A stretch of 64,000 nt of DNA from Chitinophaga sp. (GCF_019236475.1 NZ_JAFAIX010000005.1:429953-493952); one strand, 5' to 3'; shown: positions 17,557 through 27,395, numbered from the stretch's first letter. The notes: generated by a model from the sequence alone, not told the origin. Translations and numbers: made by a program.

Positions 17557-19263
17557 CTATTTAATCAGATGATCTGCAAATCGCCATTGTGATTTGTAAT
17601 CCGGACTGAGCACCTGTTTCGTAATAATCGCCCGAAACATTTCGATAGGGATAGCACCTTCATGCAGGAAGGTATCATGGAAAGCAAGTTCGGTCATTTT
17701 ACCACTGTCTACCATTTCTTTGTGCAGTGCGCGCAACTGTAAGCCGCCCATCATATAAGCAATTTGGTAGAGTGGTCCGTAGCCGCCGGTGAAAGATCGG
17801 CGAACTTCAGACTCCGCACTGAAACGTTCATGCCCTACCCTGTCTACCAGGAAGTCGATACATTGCTGTGGCGTCCATTTGCCTAGATGATAATTCAGGG
17901 AGAAAATAATCCGTGCACATCGATGCATACGCCAGAAGAGCGCGCCTACCTTTTCTTCTGGGGTGGCATGAAAACCTTTATCCCAGAGCAACATTTCCCA
18001 GTATAACGCCCACCCCTCTACGGAGAATGGCGTATTAAATTCCTGCCGATAGAGCTTGTAGCGCTGGTTCATATAGCCTTGCAGGTTATGACCCGGTATT
18101 AATTCATGGAATACCGTAGCATGTGCAAATCCGTAGTTATTGCTACGCAGACTCATTTCCTTGGCAGCTTCATCCATATCCATCGTCGGATAGGCGATAA
18201 GTATCGAAGGACCGCCCAGGAAAAAAGGTGCAAAACGTTGCTGTTCTTTGGTCAGCATGTACATGCGCCAGCTTTCCTTAGCCAACTCAGGAATGGTGAC
18301 TAAGTTCCGCTCTTCTACATAACGAATGGCTTCATTTGCCAGCCTGTTGATAAGTGCAGGCTGATCGCCAGGGGCCACATGATTTTCTTTGATTTTTTCC
18401 AGGGCTTTCTTCCAATCGCTGCCATAGCCCATTGCTGCGGCGGCTTTCTTCATTTCTGTATCGCACCAGGCAAATTCTTTATTAGCAATTGCCACCAGGT
18501 CTTCCGGCGCATAAGGAATCATTTCAAACTGTAGGAGTTCTTCCAACGCCTCTTTACCAATCGGCGTTCCTTTGATGCCGGAAGCATCAAGGGATTTATC
18601 GGCTTTGTCGGCCAACACATTATCTAGTTGATCACTGTACTTAGCGAGCAAACTATCCGTCTTGCGATAGGGATCTTTCACCCACCAAGTGAACTGCGGA
18701 TCATAGCCATAGTAAAAATCATATACGTTCTGTAATCCTTTCTGTAACTCGTTTACCACCTCTGCCGCTTTCCGATACGCGACCGCACTGTAACCGGTTT
18801 GCTTATCTGCTCCTGCTAAAGCCGCTTCTAGCCCGGATTGCACTTTCCCCAATACAATGGCTACTTGTTGGGCATCCGGTTTCTCTCCACGCCTGCGTTT
18901 GATCTGCAAGGTCATGATATCATCGGCAAAGGGAATAAGTGGTTTTATCTGCGTGTAGAGGTGGGCGTTAGTTTGCAAGGTACCTAGCTCTTGGCGAATA
19001 TTACGTTGCAAGAGAATGTAGTCTACCTGCTCTCCCACCGACAATGATTTAAAATCAATCTTCTGCAGCTCCTTCAGCACATCATTATAGTAAATTCCCA
19101 TGCGGTTGAAGTATTCAGGGCTGTTCCGAAAGATGTACACCTTATTCAATCCATTAACGTCTGCATCCACTCGCTGTATCAATTCAGTTACCGGGGACTC
19201 CGCTTCCACCGATAGGGTGCGCAGCAGGCATAAGCACAAAAGGGAAACAAAAAATGTTCTCAT
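17557..19263 (-). CDS. Secreted DUF885 family protein (putative metallopeptidase)
   Basis: 568 residues with a Sec signal (MRTFFVSLLCLCLLRTLSVEA). The DUF885 signature HELIPGH is present and would supply two zinc-ligand His and a catalytic Glu. Members are thought to be M32-like carboxypeptidases, but few are characterised. The gene leads a minus-strand set with the Fpg gene (23-nt gap) and the metallophosphatase-like gene. Its predicted promoter at 19372-19379 lies beyond a strong hairpin (19303-19329) in the leader. Confidence 0.82.
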   Translation of the reverse strand: MRTFFVSLLCLCLLRTLSVEAESPVTELIQRVDADVNGLNKVYIFRNSPEYFNRMGIYYNDVLKELQKIDFKSLSVGEQVDYILLQRNIRQELGTLQTNAHLYTQIKPLIPFADDIMTLQIKRRRGEKPDAQQVAIVLGKVQSGLEAALAGADKQTGYSAVAYRKAAEVVNELQKGLQNVYDFYYGYDPQFTWWVKDPYRKTDSLLAKYSDQLDNVLADKADKSLDASGIKGTPIGKEALEELLQFEMIPYAPEDLVAIANKEFAWCDTEMKKAAAAMGYGSDWKKALEKIKENHVAPGDQPALINRLANEAIRYVEERNLVTIPELAKESWRMYMLTKEQQRFAPFFLGGPSILIAYPTMDMDEAAKEMSLRSNNYGFAHATVFHELIPGHNLQGYMNQRYKLYRQEFNTPFSVEGWALYWEMLLWDKGFHATPEEKVGALFWRMHRCARIIFSLNYHLGKWTPQQCIDFLVDRVGHERFSAESEVRRSFTGGYGPLYQIAYMMGGLQLRALHKEMVDSGKMTELAFHDTFLHEGAIPIEMFRAIITKQVLSPDYKSQWRFADHLIK

Positions 19264-19302
19264 ATAAAGTGAAGGATTTGAATCAACGAAAATTTAATAA
19301 AA

Positions 19303-19338
19303 CAGGCCGGTATTTTCAGTACCGGCCTGATATTTTTT
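19303..19338. terminator. Terminator-like hairpin in the DUF885 leader
   Basis: A 10-bp perfect stem (CAGGCCGGTA) with a 7-nt loop is flanked by T-rich tracts on both strands (TATTTTTT on plus, TTTTATT on minus). No plus-strand gene ends here. On the minus strand it lies between the predicted promoter and the DUF885 start, so it may act as an attenuator or end a short RNA. Confidence 0.65.
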
Positions 19339-19371
19339 ATGGCTGCTTTTCTCAATTACGAAACGATTAAA

Positions 19372-19379
19372 CAAAGATA
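19372..19379 (-). promoter_or_regulatory. -7 promoter box for the DUF885/fpg/metallophosphatase set
   Basis: Minus-strand TATCTTTG fits TAnnTTTG. The transcript would carry a leader of about 100 nt including the hairpin at 19303-19329. Confidence 0.5.
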
Positions 19380-19623
19380 AACGCCAGGCCTGTATGCGAT
19401 TTACTGATATTGTCCGCCTATTTACAATCCTTGTCTTTAAATTTAAGATATATACAATTTATCATACTATGTCAAATAACTGTTAAAATAACATTACAAG
19501 CAGACTGAAGCTGTATTTCAGTATCGTTTCTCCGTGATAAAATCGGTAAATTCGTTTTACTCGATTTTTAAAAATCCGTTAAACGATCAATGTAAATTTT
19601 AAATAGACTAAAACAACTACGGC

Positions 19624-20391
19624 GTGAAATTGAATAAGAAGCAAGTGATAAAACCGTTGGTTTTTGCAGTTACAGTTTGTGCTTTTGCATTCCTTATTAC
19701 TTCTTTTAGTACCACTGGTAAAAATATAATTACCACCAACCATGTATCCTCCGGTCAACCAGCGCAGGATTCTCTCCAGGTAGAAGAAGTTAGCTTATAT
19801 GATGAATTAGGGCTTGATACACTAGGGCTTTCTCGCGAAGCATTCGACTATGCTATGCAAGGTTATAATAAGCTAAGCGATGAAGGAAAAATCAAGAATG
19901 AACAAGTACTTTCTATTATTGACTTCAGCTTACCTTCCACTAAAAAACGACTCTTTGTCATCGACTTACAGAACAAAATGCTCTTGTTCAATACATTGGT
20001 GTCTCATGGCAGAAACTCCGGTACAGTAAGTGCCAGTTCTTTCTCCAATCGTCCCAACAGCTTTATGAGCAGTCTTGGTTTCTATGTAACCGGAGATTCC
20101 TATAATGGAGAACACGGTTTATCCCTGCGTTTGCAGGGAGAGGAAGCCGGGATCAATGATAATGCTATGTCTCGTGGCATTGTGATGCACAGCGCCGCTT
20201 ATGTGAATGAATCACTCATCAAATCTCAAGGATATATTGGCAGAAGCCTTGGCTGTCCTGCCATCCCAGAAAGTATTCACCGCAAAGTAATTGAACGCAT
20301 CCGCAATGGCAGTTGCCTCTTCCTTTACAGTCGGGATAAAACTTATTCTATGCACACAAAAATGATTGCAAGAGATTCCAGTGCAACCTAA
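19624..20391 (+). CDS. Murein L,D-transpeptidase catalytic domain family protein
   Basis: 255 residues from a GTG start, chosen because no ATG precedes the hydrophobic signal/anchor (residues about 10-28). The C-terminal half has the YkuD_2-type catalytic motifs VMHSAAYV (His) and IGRSLGCPAIP (catalytic Cys). Such enzymes form 3-3 cross-links in peptidoglycan or attach proteins to it, in the periplasm. Single gene ending at a bidirectional terminator shared with the convergent protease gene. Confidence 0.85.
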   Translation: MKLNKKQVIKPLVFAVTVCAFAFLITSFSTTGKNIITTNHVSSGQPAQDSLQVEEVSLYDELGLDTLGLSREAFDYAMQGYNKLSDEGKIKNEQVLSIIDFSLPSTKKRLFVIDLQNKMLLFNTLVSHGRNSGTVSASSFSNRPNSFMSSLGFYVTGDSYNGEHGLSLRLQGEEAGINDNAMSRGIVMHSAAYVNESLIKSQGYIGRSLGCPAIPESIHRKVIERIRNGSCLFLYSRDKTYSMHTKMIARDSSAT

Positions 20392-20420
20392 CTAAAACAA
20401 CACACACCATCTACAATCAA

Positions 20421-20453
20421 AAAAAGGCGTTGCTGCTGTAGCAACGCCTTTTT
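20421..20453. terminator. Bidirectional terminator
   Basis: A 9-bp stem (GGCGTTGCT / AGCAACGCC) with a 5-nt loop is flanked by A-run and T-run on either side. It sits between the convergent L,D-transpeptidase and protease genes. Confidence 0.9.
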
Positions 20454-20470
20454 CATTTGCATTAAAAATC

Positions 20471-22999
20471 CTATCTCGCGATAACAAATTTCACTGGCGC
20501 ATAATTGCCTTTCTCTGATTGCAGATAATAGATGCCCGCAGGCAGGTCTGCCACCGAAATACTATTACTATTGCCCTTCGTCAGCATCACTCTACGTACA
20601 TAAACACCATGGCTGTTGCTGATGATAGCACCACCGCCAGCTACCGCGTTTACATTCAGCGTAGAGGCGACAGGGTTAGGATACACCTGTAATCCATCGG
20701 CCAGTTTCATATTGGTAGTGGTAGCCTGCTTGTACATGGAAGCTGGCGCTGCCAATGGCTGCAAGGCACTGTTTTCCAATAATGACAAGGATGGCCTATC
20801 GCCCGCATTGGCGGATTCATTTGCAAAGAAGGTAATATCGGAAGTGCTGGCATCTGTACCGGTGAAAACACCATACACATGGAATACTAACAGCGAATCA
20901 CCGCTACGGATACGTTTTAGCAAGGTATCTTTACTAATATTCCAGGTCATCCAGTTGCCGCCGTAGTAGAACCCTGCATTCAAGGAATCAATATAAGTGC
21001 CATCTGCGGCCCATTTATTCCAAGTCAGGCTGTTAGCATCCGTATTATCCCAATTCGTCTTAGCGGCCCATTTCACGACAAGATTCGTTTTACCGCCATT
21101 CGTATTTACGCCACGCACTTTCAGACTCAACCGAACCGTGTCTACATTAGCTAAATTACCCGCATAATCACTCAATCGGAATTTCAGGAAAGTTTCCCTT
21201 TTATAACTGGTGTTAGGGTCAGGTTTCACGCTTAAAGAAGAATCGTTACCAAAATTGGTATTAGCGTAACTACCATTTCGTATATACGTATCCGCTATAG
21301 GCGTAATACCATCCGGTCTGTTACCAGGGCCGAAATTGATATCTATCACTGGAATATTATTTTCAAAACGATAAGGATATACGATATCTTTTGAAGAACC
21401 ATTCGCAAATACGAATTTAATGCGCAAGGTATAAGTACTGTACTTCTTCCAGAACTCTGCTACCGGCATCGATACCTGGAAACTATCAGCACCTATTTTA
21501 GTACCCACCCATGCCAGTTGGTCGTAGTTCGCACCATCATCATCTTGATCATTGTATATCACGATGGAGCTGACAGCCTTTGTAGTAGTGAATTTGCCCG
21601 ACAAATTGATATTTCCATTGCTGTAGTTGGAATGGAAATTCGTAAAGTTCGCATTCCCGCCACCATACAAATCAGTAATAACATCCTCTGTTCTGAAAAC
21701 CTCACAAGTATGCAGCACCGCGCATTCGCCCGCAGTCATGAAGGTTGGAGCACGACCGTAAGTTTGGTTTCCACTACCCATTAGTGAAGTTCCCTTGGAT
21801 GGATCATTCTTTTCAGATATTTTTTCTTTATCGTGTGGCAGGTTCAGGCCATGGCCCAACTCATGCACCAATCCACCGATATACGCAGAAGTACCGCCAG
21901 TAGCGAAATAGCTCGTATCGATATTTGGATTATCGAGTGCAAAGCACCAACCATTGCCTAAGCCATAGAATGGATTGTAGCCATCTTGTGGTAATATCAC
22001 CAATGTATGCGTACTGTTTTTCTCCCCAGGATTTGCGGCAAAGAAAGCATTCACTTCCGGGATGATGAGGGTGCCACCGCCATCATATGGATAATGTGTT
22101 TTATCATACAAACCTCGTAGGATACTGATTTTCACCAGTCCATCGGAGTCTTTACGCAAGCCAAAGGTTTCATCCGTATAGCCGTAATAGTTCATCCACT
22201 TACGGTAAAAATCCTGCGTCTGTAGCATAATACCGTTTAGGCGTTGCCGATAGCCAGCTACCGTATCCACATCCGTAGGCAGGAAGTAGATGATATTCAG
22301 GTTATGCTTACGGGTTTCCACTTGGCGTGCCGGTGGAGGCGTTACCACAGTGGTATCCTGGTGATAATAAATGGTCAGTTGCGGACGCTGCATGGGCACT
22401 GTCCATTCCCTAGAATACATAGTGGTATTCGCGCCTGAATTTAAACGAGTATAAATAGCAAAGGATACCAACGAATCTCCTTTAAGAGCAGTTTGTACCC
22501 TGTTGCTCAATCCACGCCAGAGGGCCGTATAGGGCGTAGAATCTGAGATAGCAGTAGCTGGCTTGGCTACTACGCTCAATGTATCCGGACCAATCCCTGG
22601 TTGGTTATTCCAGGTGACAGTGGTTTCCGTCCAGGTATTGTTGGCTACTGGCAGTACATGCCACATATGCCCTGTACCCGTCTGTGAATAGTAAATCGTT
22701 CCTTGCAGCGTGGCGGAGTCAATCACGGTTCCCGCTGGCAGGTCCAATCCTTTTAGATTGAATTTGAGATAGGTAATAAGGTTGTAGACAGATCCTGCAC
22801 TCGCCTGCGAATATCGAAAGCGCAATTGTGTGGATGATCCGTAATTGGCATTACGGGCGTCGTCTGTGGTGCTACTGTTAACATAGGTATCCTCCGATAC
22901 CGGAATCACCTTGGTGCCGGATTGTGCCATCGCTGCTTGCGATGCTAGGCTACCAGCACAAAATGCAATCGAATGCAAAATGGTAGATAATTTTCCCAT
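20471..22999 (-). CDS. T9SS-secreted zinc metalloprotease with DNRLRE domains
   Basis: 842 residues. A Sec signal (about 1-26) is followed by a DNRLRE-type beta module (about 31-210: DTYVNSS..NYGSSTQLRFR), a zincin domain with HELGHGLNLPH (H379, E380, H383, H389; the HExxHxxxxxH metzincin-like motif), a second DNRLRE module (from about 560: DTYIRNGSYANTNFG) and a T9SS type A sorting tail over the last 75 residues (LQVYPNPVASTLNV ... GIYYLQ). It would be released to the surface and cut extracellular protein or glycoprotein. Substrate unknown. Confidence 0.85.
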   Translation of the reverse strand: MGKLSTILHSIAFCAGSLASQAAMAQSGTKVIPVSEDTYVNSSTTDDARNANYGSSTQLRFRYSQASAGSVYNLITYLKFNLKGLDLPAGTVIDSATLQGTIYYSQTGTGHMWHVLPVANNTWTETTVTWNNQPGIGPDTLSVVAKPATAISDSTPYTALWRGLSNRVQTALKGDSLVSFAIYTRLNSGANTTMYSREWTVPMQRPQLTIYYHQDTTVVTPPPARQVETRKHNLNIIYFLPTDVDTVAGYRQRLNGIMLQTQDFYRKWMNYYGYTDETFGLRKDSDGLVKISILRGLYDKTHYPYDGGGTLIIPEVNAFFAANPGEKNSTHTLVILPQDGYNPFYGLGNGWCFALDNPNIDTSYFATGGTSAYIGGLVHELGHGLNLPHDKEKISEKNDPSKGTSLMGSGNQTYGRAPTFMTAGECAVLHTCEVFRTEDVITDLYGGGNANFTNFHSNYSNGNINLSGKFTTTKAVSSIVIYNDQDDDGANYDQLAWVGTKIGADSFQVSMPVAEFWKKYSTYTLRIKFVFANGSSKDIVYPYRFENNIPVIDINFGPGNRPDGITPIADTYIRNGSYANTNFGNDSSLSVKPDPNTSYKRETFLKFRLSDYAGNLANVDTVRLSLKVRGVNTNGGKTNLVVKWAAKTNWDNTDANSLTWNKWAADGTYIDSLNAGFYYGGNWMTWNISKDTLLKRIRSGDSLLVFHVYGVFTGTDASTSDITFFANESANAGDRPSLSLLENSALQPLAAPASMYKQATTTNMKLADGLQVYPNPVASTLNVNAVAGGGAIISNSHGVYVRRVMLTKGNSNSISVADLPAGIYYLQSEKGNYAPVKFVIAR

Positions 23000-23121
23000 T
23001 GTTCGGTTTTTGGTTAATAAAAGAGAATCAGAAACTTTTGCTATGATCGATTACAACGGAGAAAAGGGTTATTATATAAATATATAATTTTTTTAATAAA
23101 CAAGAAAAGAGGTTGTAATAA

Positions 23122-23158
23122 AAAAATGGATGGACGTCTGCAACGTCCATCCATTTTT
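23122..23158. terminator. Hairpin A, copy 2 of paired-hairpin element
   Basis: A 16-bp perfect stem (AAAAATGGATGGACGT) with loop CTGCA. It carries the shared core GACGTCTGC on the plus strand. It sits downstream of the phospholipase C gene, beyond hairpin B, with A/T-runs on both sides. Confidence 0.8.
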
Positions 23159-23168
23159 GTGTTTTTTC

Positions 23169-23197
23169 GTCGACCCTGCCCAATGGGCAGGGTCGAC
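23169..23197. terminator. Hairpin B, copy 2 of paired-hairpin element
   Basis: A 13-bp perfect stem (GTCGACCCTGCCC) with loop AAT, 18 nt after the phospholipase C stop on the minus strand, the same spacing as copy 1 to its gene. Confidence 0.8.
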
Positions 23198-23215
23198 AGC
23201 AGTAGCATTTTGCAT

Positions 23216-25762
23216 TTAGCTCACTCTTCCCATAAAAGGATCGCTGATACTATCTTTACCCGTTTCTACCCTACCCGCAAAACGTTGCGAGAAAGTATTA
23301 CTACCTACCACGGCTACACTGAAATCATACCACTGTCCACTCCGCGATACATCCATTAGTAATATAGATTTCCCTTTCGCTGCAACTGTCAGCTTCATCT
23401 CTTTTCTACCATAAGCCATATCCTTAGCGATAATGGTCACCGGCGTACCACTATGGTTGTTGATTTGCAGGGCAATATTACCTGTTAGTTTATTGCGATT
23501 GATTTTACTGCGCTCATATTCACATTCCAATGTGATGGCTGGATCGGCGGCATTCCCCTGGAACTCACGGTAAAAACCATTCGGGCCATACAGTCGCAGA
23601 TGATAGTTACTGTTTTCAAACTCCTGCAAAGGCCAAGCATCTGCAATGCGATCTCCTGCCTTCACACCATAAGACCATGCGCGTAAAGGCCCCATAGTAT
23701 TGGTATCTGCTTGGATATAATTACCCGGCGCATATACATTGAAAGGTGCGCCTGCGGATTTTTTTCCAAATACTTCATTCCCTGCTGCAAAACTGATCTC
23801 GAAAGAACGCTTATCAGCACTCAGTTTACCATGGGTATACAATTGGTACGGCAGCGCAGAGGAAGGTCTAGTGCCTTTCTCTTGTTGTGGCATCCAGTTA
23901 GACCCAGCAGGGTTTTGATTAATAACACCAATTTCTTCCGCTGTCAAGGCTTTGAAGTTATCTGGCAACTTCTTAAACTTCGCATTGTAGATGCCTTCCA
24001 TCACTTCATTACGCACCTCAAATGGCAAGTTTACTTTCTCTCCGTTGTACGGACGGAATACGGAACTAAGATCTCCACAAACCGTTCTCCGCCAAGTGGA
24101 AATATTGGTTTCTTTAATAGTCTTGCCAGTCTTATGTTGCAGGAAATTCTCCAAGAACTGAATGATGGAGGTATGATCACAAACTTCGGAGTTCACAAAG
24201 CCACCACGACTCCATGGCGATGCAATCACCAACGGTACACGGTATCCCAAGCCTATTGGACTTTCTCTGTGATATTCTTTTCCTATGTAGTCTTTCTTCT
24301 CTTCTTCTTCCAGTGATGCATATTCGATAGCCGTATCGATTCCTTCAGAAACCTTACCGGTACCAGGTTTATGCGGAGCGGTGAATGGAGGAACGTGGTC
24401 GAAATAACCATCATTCTCATCATAACATAAAACGAAAATGGTCTTCTTCCAAACCTCTTCTTTCTTCGTTAGGATATCCAATACTTCAGATACATACCAA
24501 GCGCCATACCACGGAGATCCAGGATGGTCGGAGAATTCACCCGGTGCCACGAGATAAGATACTGTTGGTAACTTACCATTGTTAACATCTTCTCTAAACT
24601 GATGGAGAATATCTCCTTTAGGCACTGATACTTTCCTTACCTCATCGCCATCCTTATACTCCAAGGTTTCCAGCTCATGGTAATCCCGATCTGTACTATT
24701 GGTGGTAAATGCACGTTGATGTAATTCTTGATCCCGTGCGGAGAGTTTAGCAAAGTTTGCTGGTGTATATTTTTCCGCGTCTTTTTTCACTTGTTCCAAA
24801 TGCTTTTCACTGCGGGCAATCGCTTTCTCCAGTTTCTGATAGGCATCTGTATCTGCATTCAGTCCGGCCAACACTTTTTTCTTTGCAGCAATTTCTTCCG
24901 GCAACTGCTTCAGTTGCGATTGCAGATATGCCATATGCCCTTTGGCAAAGCGTACATTATAAGCAGAAAACCACTCAATGGGATTGTCCGTGAAATTGGC
25001 CAGCAGTCCATCTTTCTCGCCTTCAAGTCCTGCGGCACTGATTTCATTCTGATAGATACGCCAGGATACACCTGCATCCTGCATTCTTTCAGGGAAGGTA
25101 GTCCACTGGGCTTCGCGGCCATAATCTACATCTTCATTCCACACATTAGCCTGCGAACCGTCTTTCTGCTCACTGCGAAGCGTACCTGTCCATAAATACA
25201 GGCGATTAGGCGTAGTACCCGTTAAAGAGGAACAGAAGTTCTGATCACATACGGTAAAGGCATCCGCCAGTGAATAGTAAAAAGGAATATCTCTTCTATC
25301 GTAGAAGCCCATGGTTAAAGGCATTGGCGCCCAATCGCGGTTACCGCTCTGTTTCACCAACAGCCATTTATCGTATTTACCGTTATTGCGGGCATCTACC
25401 TGATTACTCCAAGAGTGCGGTAGACTAGACATCCAGGTGGCTTTCGTATCCTTAATATTCAGTCGGAAAGGTGCGTAAGTCTGGCCAGCATGATTGCTCT
25501 GTAGCCAAACCAAATTCTTGTTGGGGAGGGTAATCGCTCTAGGGTCATTATACCCACGCACTCCTTGCAGGGAGCCATAGCAGTGGTCAAAAGAGCGGTT
25601 TTCCTGCATGAGGATCACTACATGTTCTGCATCCAGCCAGGTGGTGCCAGGCTTAGGGTCAATCGCCATCGCACGTTGTATAGAACCGGGCATTGCGCCC
25701 CATACGCCGGCAGCTCCGGATAAAAGGGCTGCCTTTCTGATAAAATCTCTTCTGGTATCCAT
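23216..25762 (-). CDS. Phosphocholine-specific phospholipase C
   Basis: 848 residues with a Tat signal (TRRDFIRKAALLSG). The acid-phosphatase/phosphoesterase domain covers roughly residues 40-520 (MQENRSFDHCYG at the metal site, DENDGYFDHVPP, HTSIIQFLE), and two repeated C-terminal DUF756-type beta modules follow (about 640-840). This matches the PlcN/PlcH/AcpA-like enzymes that hydrolyse phosphatidylcholine to diacylglycerol and phosphocholine in the periplasm or outside. Single gene, ended by hairpins B and A. Confidence 0.92.
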   Translation of the reverse strand: MDTRRDFIRKAALLSGAAGVWGAMPGSIQRAMAIDPKPGTTWLDAEHVVILMQENRSFDHCYGSLQGVRGYNDPRAITLPNKNLVWLQSNHAGQTYAPFRLNIKDTKATWMSSLPHSWSNQVDARNNGKYDKWLLVKQSGNRDWAPMPLTMGFYDRRDIPFYYSLADAFTVCDQNFCSSLTGTTPNRLYLWTGTLRSEQKDGSQANVWNEDVDYGREAQWTTFPERMQDAGVSWRIYQNEISAAGLEGEKDGLLANFTDNPIEWFSAYNVRFAKGHMAYLQSQLKQLPEEIAAKKKVLAGLNADTDAYQKLEKAIARSEKHLEQVKKDAEKYTPANFAKLSARDQELHQRAFTTNSTDRDYHELETLEYKDGDEVRKVSVPKGDILHQFREDVNNGKLPTVSYLVAPGEFSDHPGSPWYGAWYVSEVLDILTKKEEVWKKTIFVLCYDENDGYFDHVPPFTAPHKPGTGKVSEGIDTAIEYASLEEEEKKDYIGKEYHRESPIGLGYRVPLVIASPWSRGGFVNSEVCDHTSIIQFLENFLQHKTGKTIKETNISTWRRTVCGDLSSVFRPYNGEKVNLPFEVRNEVMEGIYNAKFKKLPDNFKALTAEEIGVINQNPAGSNWMPQQEKGTRPSSALPYQLYTHGKLSADKRSFEISFAAGNEVFGKKSAGAPFNVYAPGNYIQADTNTMGPLRAWSYGVKAGDRIADAWPLQEFENSNYHLRLYGPNGFYREFQGNAADPAITLECEYERSKINRNKLTGNIALQINNHSGTPVTIIAKDMAYGRKEMKLTVAAKGKSILLMDVSRSGQWYDFSVAVVGSNTFSQRFAGRVETGKDSISDPFMGRVS

Positions 25763-25897
25763 TTTCCTTTAGTTTTCATGTTCACCGCGGCAAGACTACT
25801 ACAGAGCCTTTCCTGCAATGGTGGCTGAAAATAGGAAATTAAACGGGACCGTCCCTATTAAGTAGCTGTTAATTATATGAACGGTAAGCATTAAAAA

Positions 25898-25923
25898 AGG
25901 CCTGCTGCACAAGCAGCAAGCCT
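25898..25923 (-). terminator. Terminator of the 133-aa lipoprotein gene
   Basis: An 11-position stem with one mismatch (AGGC.TGCTGC / GCAGCA.GCCT) and loop ACAA. On the minus strand it is followed by TTTTTTAA, 23 nt after the lipoprotein stop. Confidence 0.75.
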
Positions 25924-25946
25924 CGTATATGTGTTTAGGTTAAACT

Positions 25947-26348
25947 TTAATTGCTGGTGTTGGCCGGAATGATAGTAATCTTGAAACGAAGATTAGTGGT
26001 AGGCAACTGTATAGCTGCTCCATTTACGCCCTGCGCTTCAATGAGTACTGTTCCAGGCTGATAGATGTAGGTAAAAGAAGTATTGTTAAATACCTCTGGC
26101 AATGCCTCAAATAATGTTTGATTCCTAGACATCGCTACTAAAATGCCATGCGATTGATTAGAACTGCTGTTGATTTCCGGTGTAGTGATGGAAATGTAAT
26201 ACGTTCCTGTAGAGGAGTCAAACTTCCAGTCCGTAGGCAACACATCCACTATAATAGTGGTATTAGGAATAATTTCATTGGTTGTTTTTGTGCAGCTTGC
26301 TGCAGTTAACAAAACCAGCGCCAACAAGGAGTATAACCATTTTTTCAT
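25947..26348 (-). CDS. Small hypothetical lipoprotein
   Basis: 133 residues with signal and lipobox TAASC (Cys19). The mature part is short and beta-rich with no family I recognise; a repeated-strand pattern (STGTYYISITTPEIN, FTYIYQPGTVLIEAQG) could fit an Ig-like fold. It is divergent from an AraC regulator 98 nt away, which may control it. Probably outer-membrane anchored. Confidence 0.7.
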   Translation of the reverse strand: MKKWLYSLLALVLLTAASCTKTTNEIIPNTTIIVDVLPTDWKFDSSTGTYYISITTPEINSSSNQSHGILVAMSRNQTLFEALPEVFNNTSFTYIYQPGTVLIEAQGVNGAAIQLPTTNLRFKITIIPANTSN

Positions 26349-26445
26349 ATAGCAGATTATTTGTAGATTTATTAATGATTATTTGTTTTATCTTGATCAT
26401 ATCCAAATACAATGCCATAAATCCGGCAAGTTAATACAGCGTAAC

Positions 26446-27336
26446 ATGCTACCAAGGTATCCGCAAGCGTTAGAGCAGATCAAAAGCTCTTCCCTCATAA
26501 AAGTCAATTACTCAGGCAAATCCGTCATCGCGTCTTACAAACAAGTAGAACAATCGAGAAGGTCAGAAGGTTTTCTCACCGCCCATACTTTAGTTTTTCA
26601 GATCAAAGGTTCCAAGGAAATTCACCTTCCCACAGAGGATATCAGCGCACATCCAGGAGATATTATCCTGCTAAAAAGAGGCACCTACTACTTGTCCAAT
26701 CTCACGCCAGATGAACAGGAGCCCTATCAGTCACTCGTAATGCATATAGACGACAACCTCCTGCGCTCCTTTCTCACTGATGATGCTGGAATAGATATTC
26801 CTAAAAATATATTGCCCGCTCCCATGGTGATGCCTTGTGATGATCAGGTGATTAAAGTGCGGAATACCATCCTGGAATATATAGAACGCCCGCACGAAAA
26901 TACGTCCCAGTTGCTGGAACTGAAGATTCGAGAAGTACTACTGCTCTTGCTTTCCGGCGAATATCGCCGACATATATTGGCATATTTTCAACATATGTTC
27001 TGCCAGTCCAGTGAACATATGATACTGACTATTAAGGCCAATCTGCTGAAACCATTGAGTTTACAGGAATACGCCAGCCTTTGCGGCCTGAGCCTCTCTA
27101 CTTTCAAAAGGGAATTCTCCCGTATCTATAACGCCCCTCCGAAAAAGTGGATCAATGATGAGAAACTGAAACATGCACACTACTTGCTGCAACAGTCCGA
27201 TAAGAATATCAATGAAATATCAGATGAATGCGGGTTTGAGCAGACATCCTATTTCATCAAATGTTATAAAGCATATTATGGGGAAACGCCAGGCATTTCC
27301 AGGAAGCCTAAAACTGCCGTCGCGGCTATGAACTGA
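26446..27336 (+). CDS. AraC family transcriptional regulator
   Basis: 296 residues from the first ATG; an in-frame TTG at 26383 could add 21 residues. The N-terminal half is a cupin-like sensor (DISAHPGDIILLKRGTYYLSN) and the C-terminal 100 residues hold the AraC HTH pair (LSLQEYASLCGLSLSTFKREFSR and INEISDECGFEQTSYFIKCYK). Divergent from the small lipoprotein and 79 nt before the propeller gene, so either may be a target. Ligand unknown. Confidence 0.88.
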   Translation: MLPRYPQALEQIKSSSLIKVNYSGKSVIASYKQVEQSRRSEGFLTAHTLVFQIKGSKEIHLPTEDISAHPGDIILLKRGTYYLSNLTPDEQEPYQSLVMHIDDNLLRSFLTDDAGIDIPKNILPAPMVMPCDDQVIKVRNTILEYIERPHENTSQLLELKIREVLLLLLSGEYRRHILAYFQHMFCQSSEHMILTIKANLLKPLSLQEYASLCGLSLSTFKREFSRIYNAPPKKWINDEKLKHAHYLLQQSDKNINEISDECGFEQTSYFIKCYKAYYGETPGISRKPKTAVAAMN

Positions 27337-27387
27337 AATTGCCATTTTTTGATCGGTTTCTATTATTCCTAAAGTATCCCTCTGCTG

Positions 27388-27395
27388 TAGTTTTG
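27388..27395 (+). promoter_or_regulatory. -7 promoter box for the SMP-30-like gene
   Basis: TAGTTTTG fits TAnnTTTG, 20 nt before the ATG at 27416. No convincing -33 element was seen. Confidence 0.5.

Larger units (their letters stand above)
19264..19623. other. 360-nt intergenic region between divergent genes
   Basis: It holds the minus-strand -7 box CAAAGATA (19372-19379), the strong hairpin at 19303-19329, and an AT-rich stretch (19435-19620) with an imperfect hairpin around 19540-19575. No ORF is credible and no clear -7 box was found for the downstream plus-strand gene. Confidence 0.6.
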
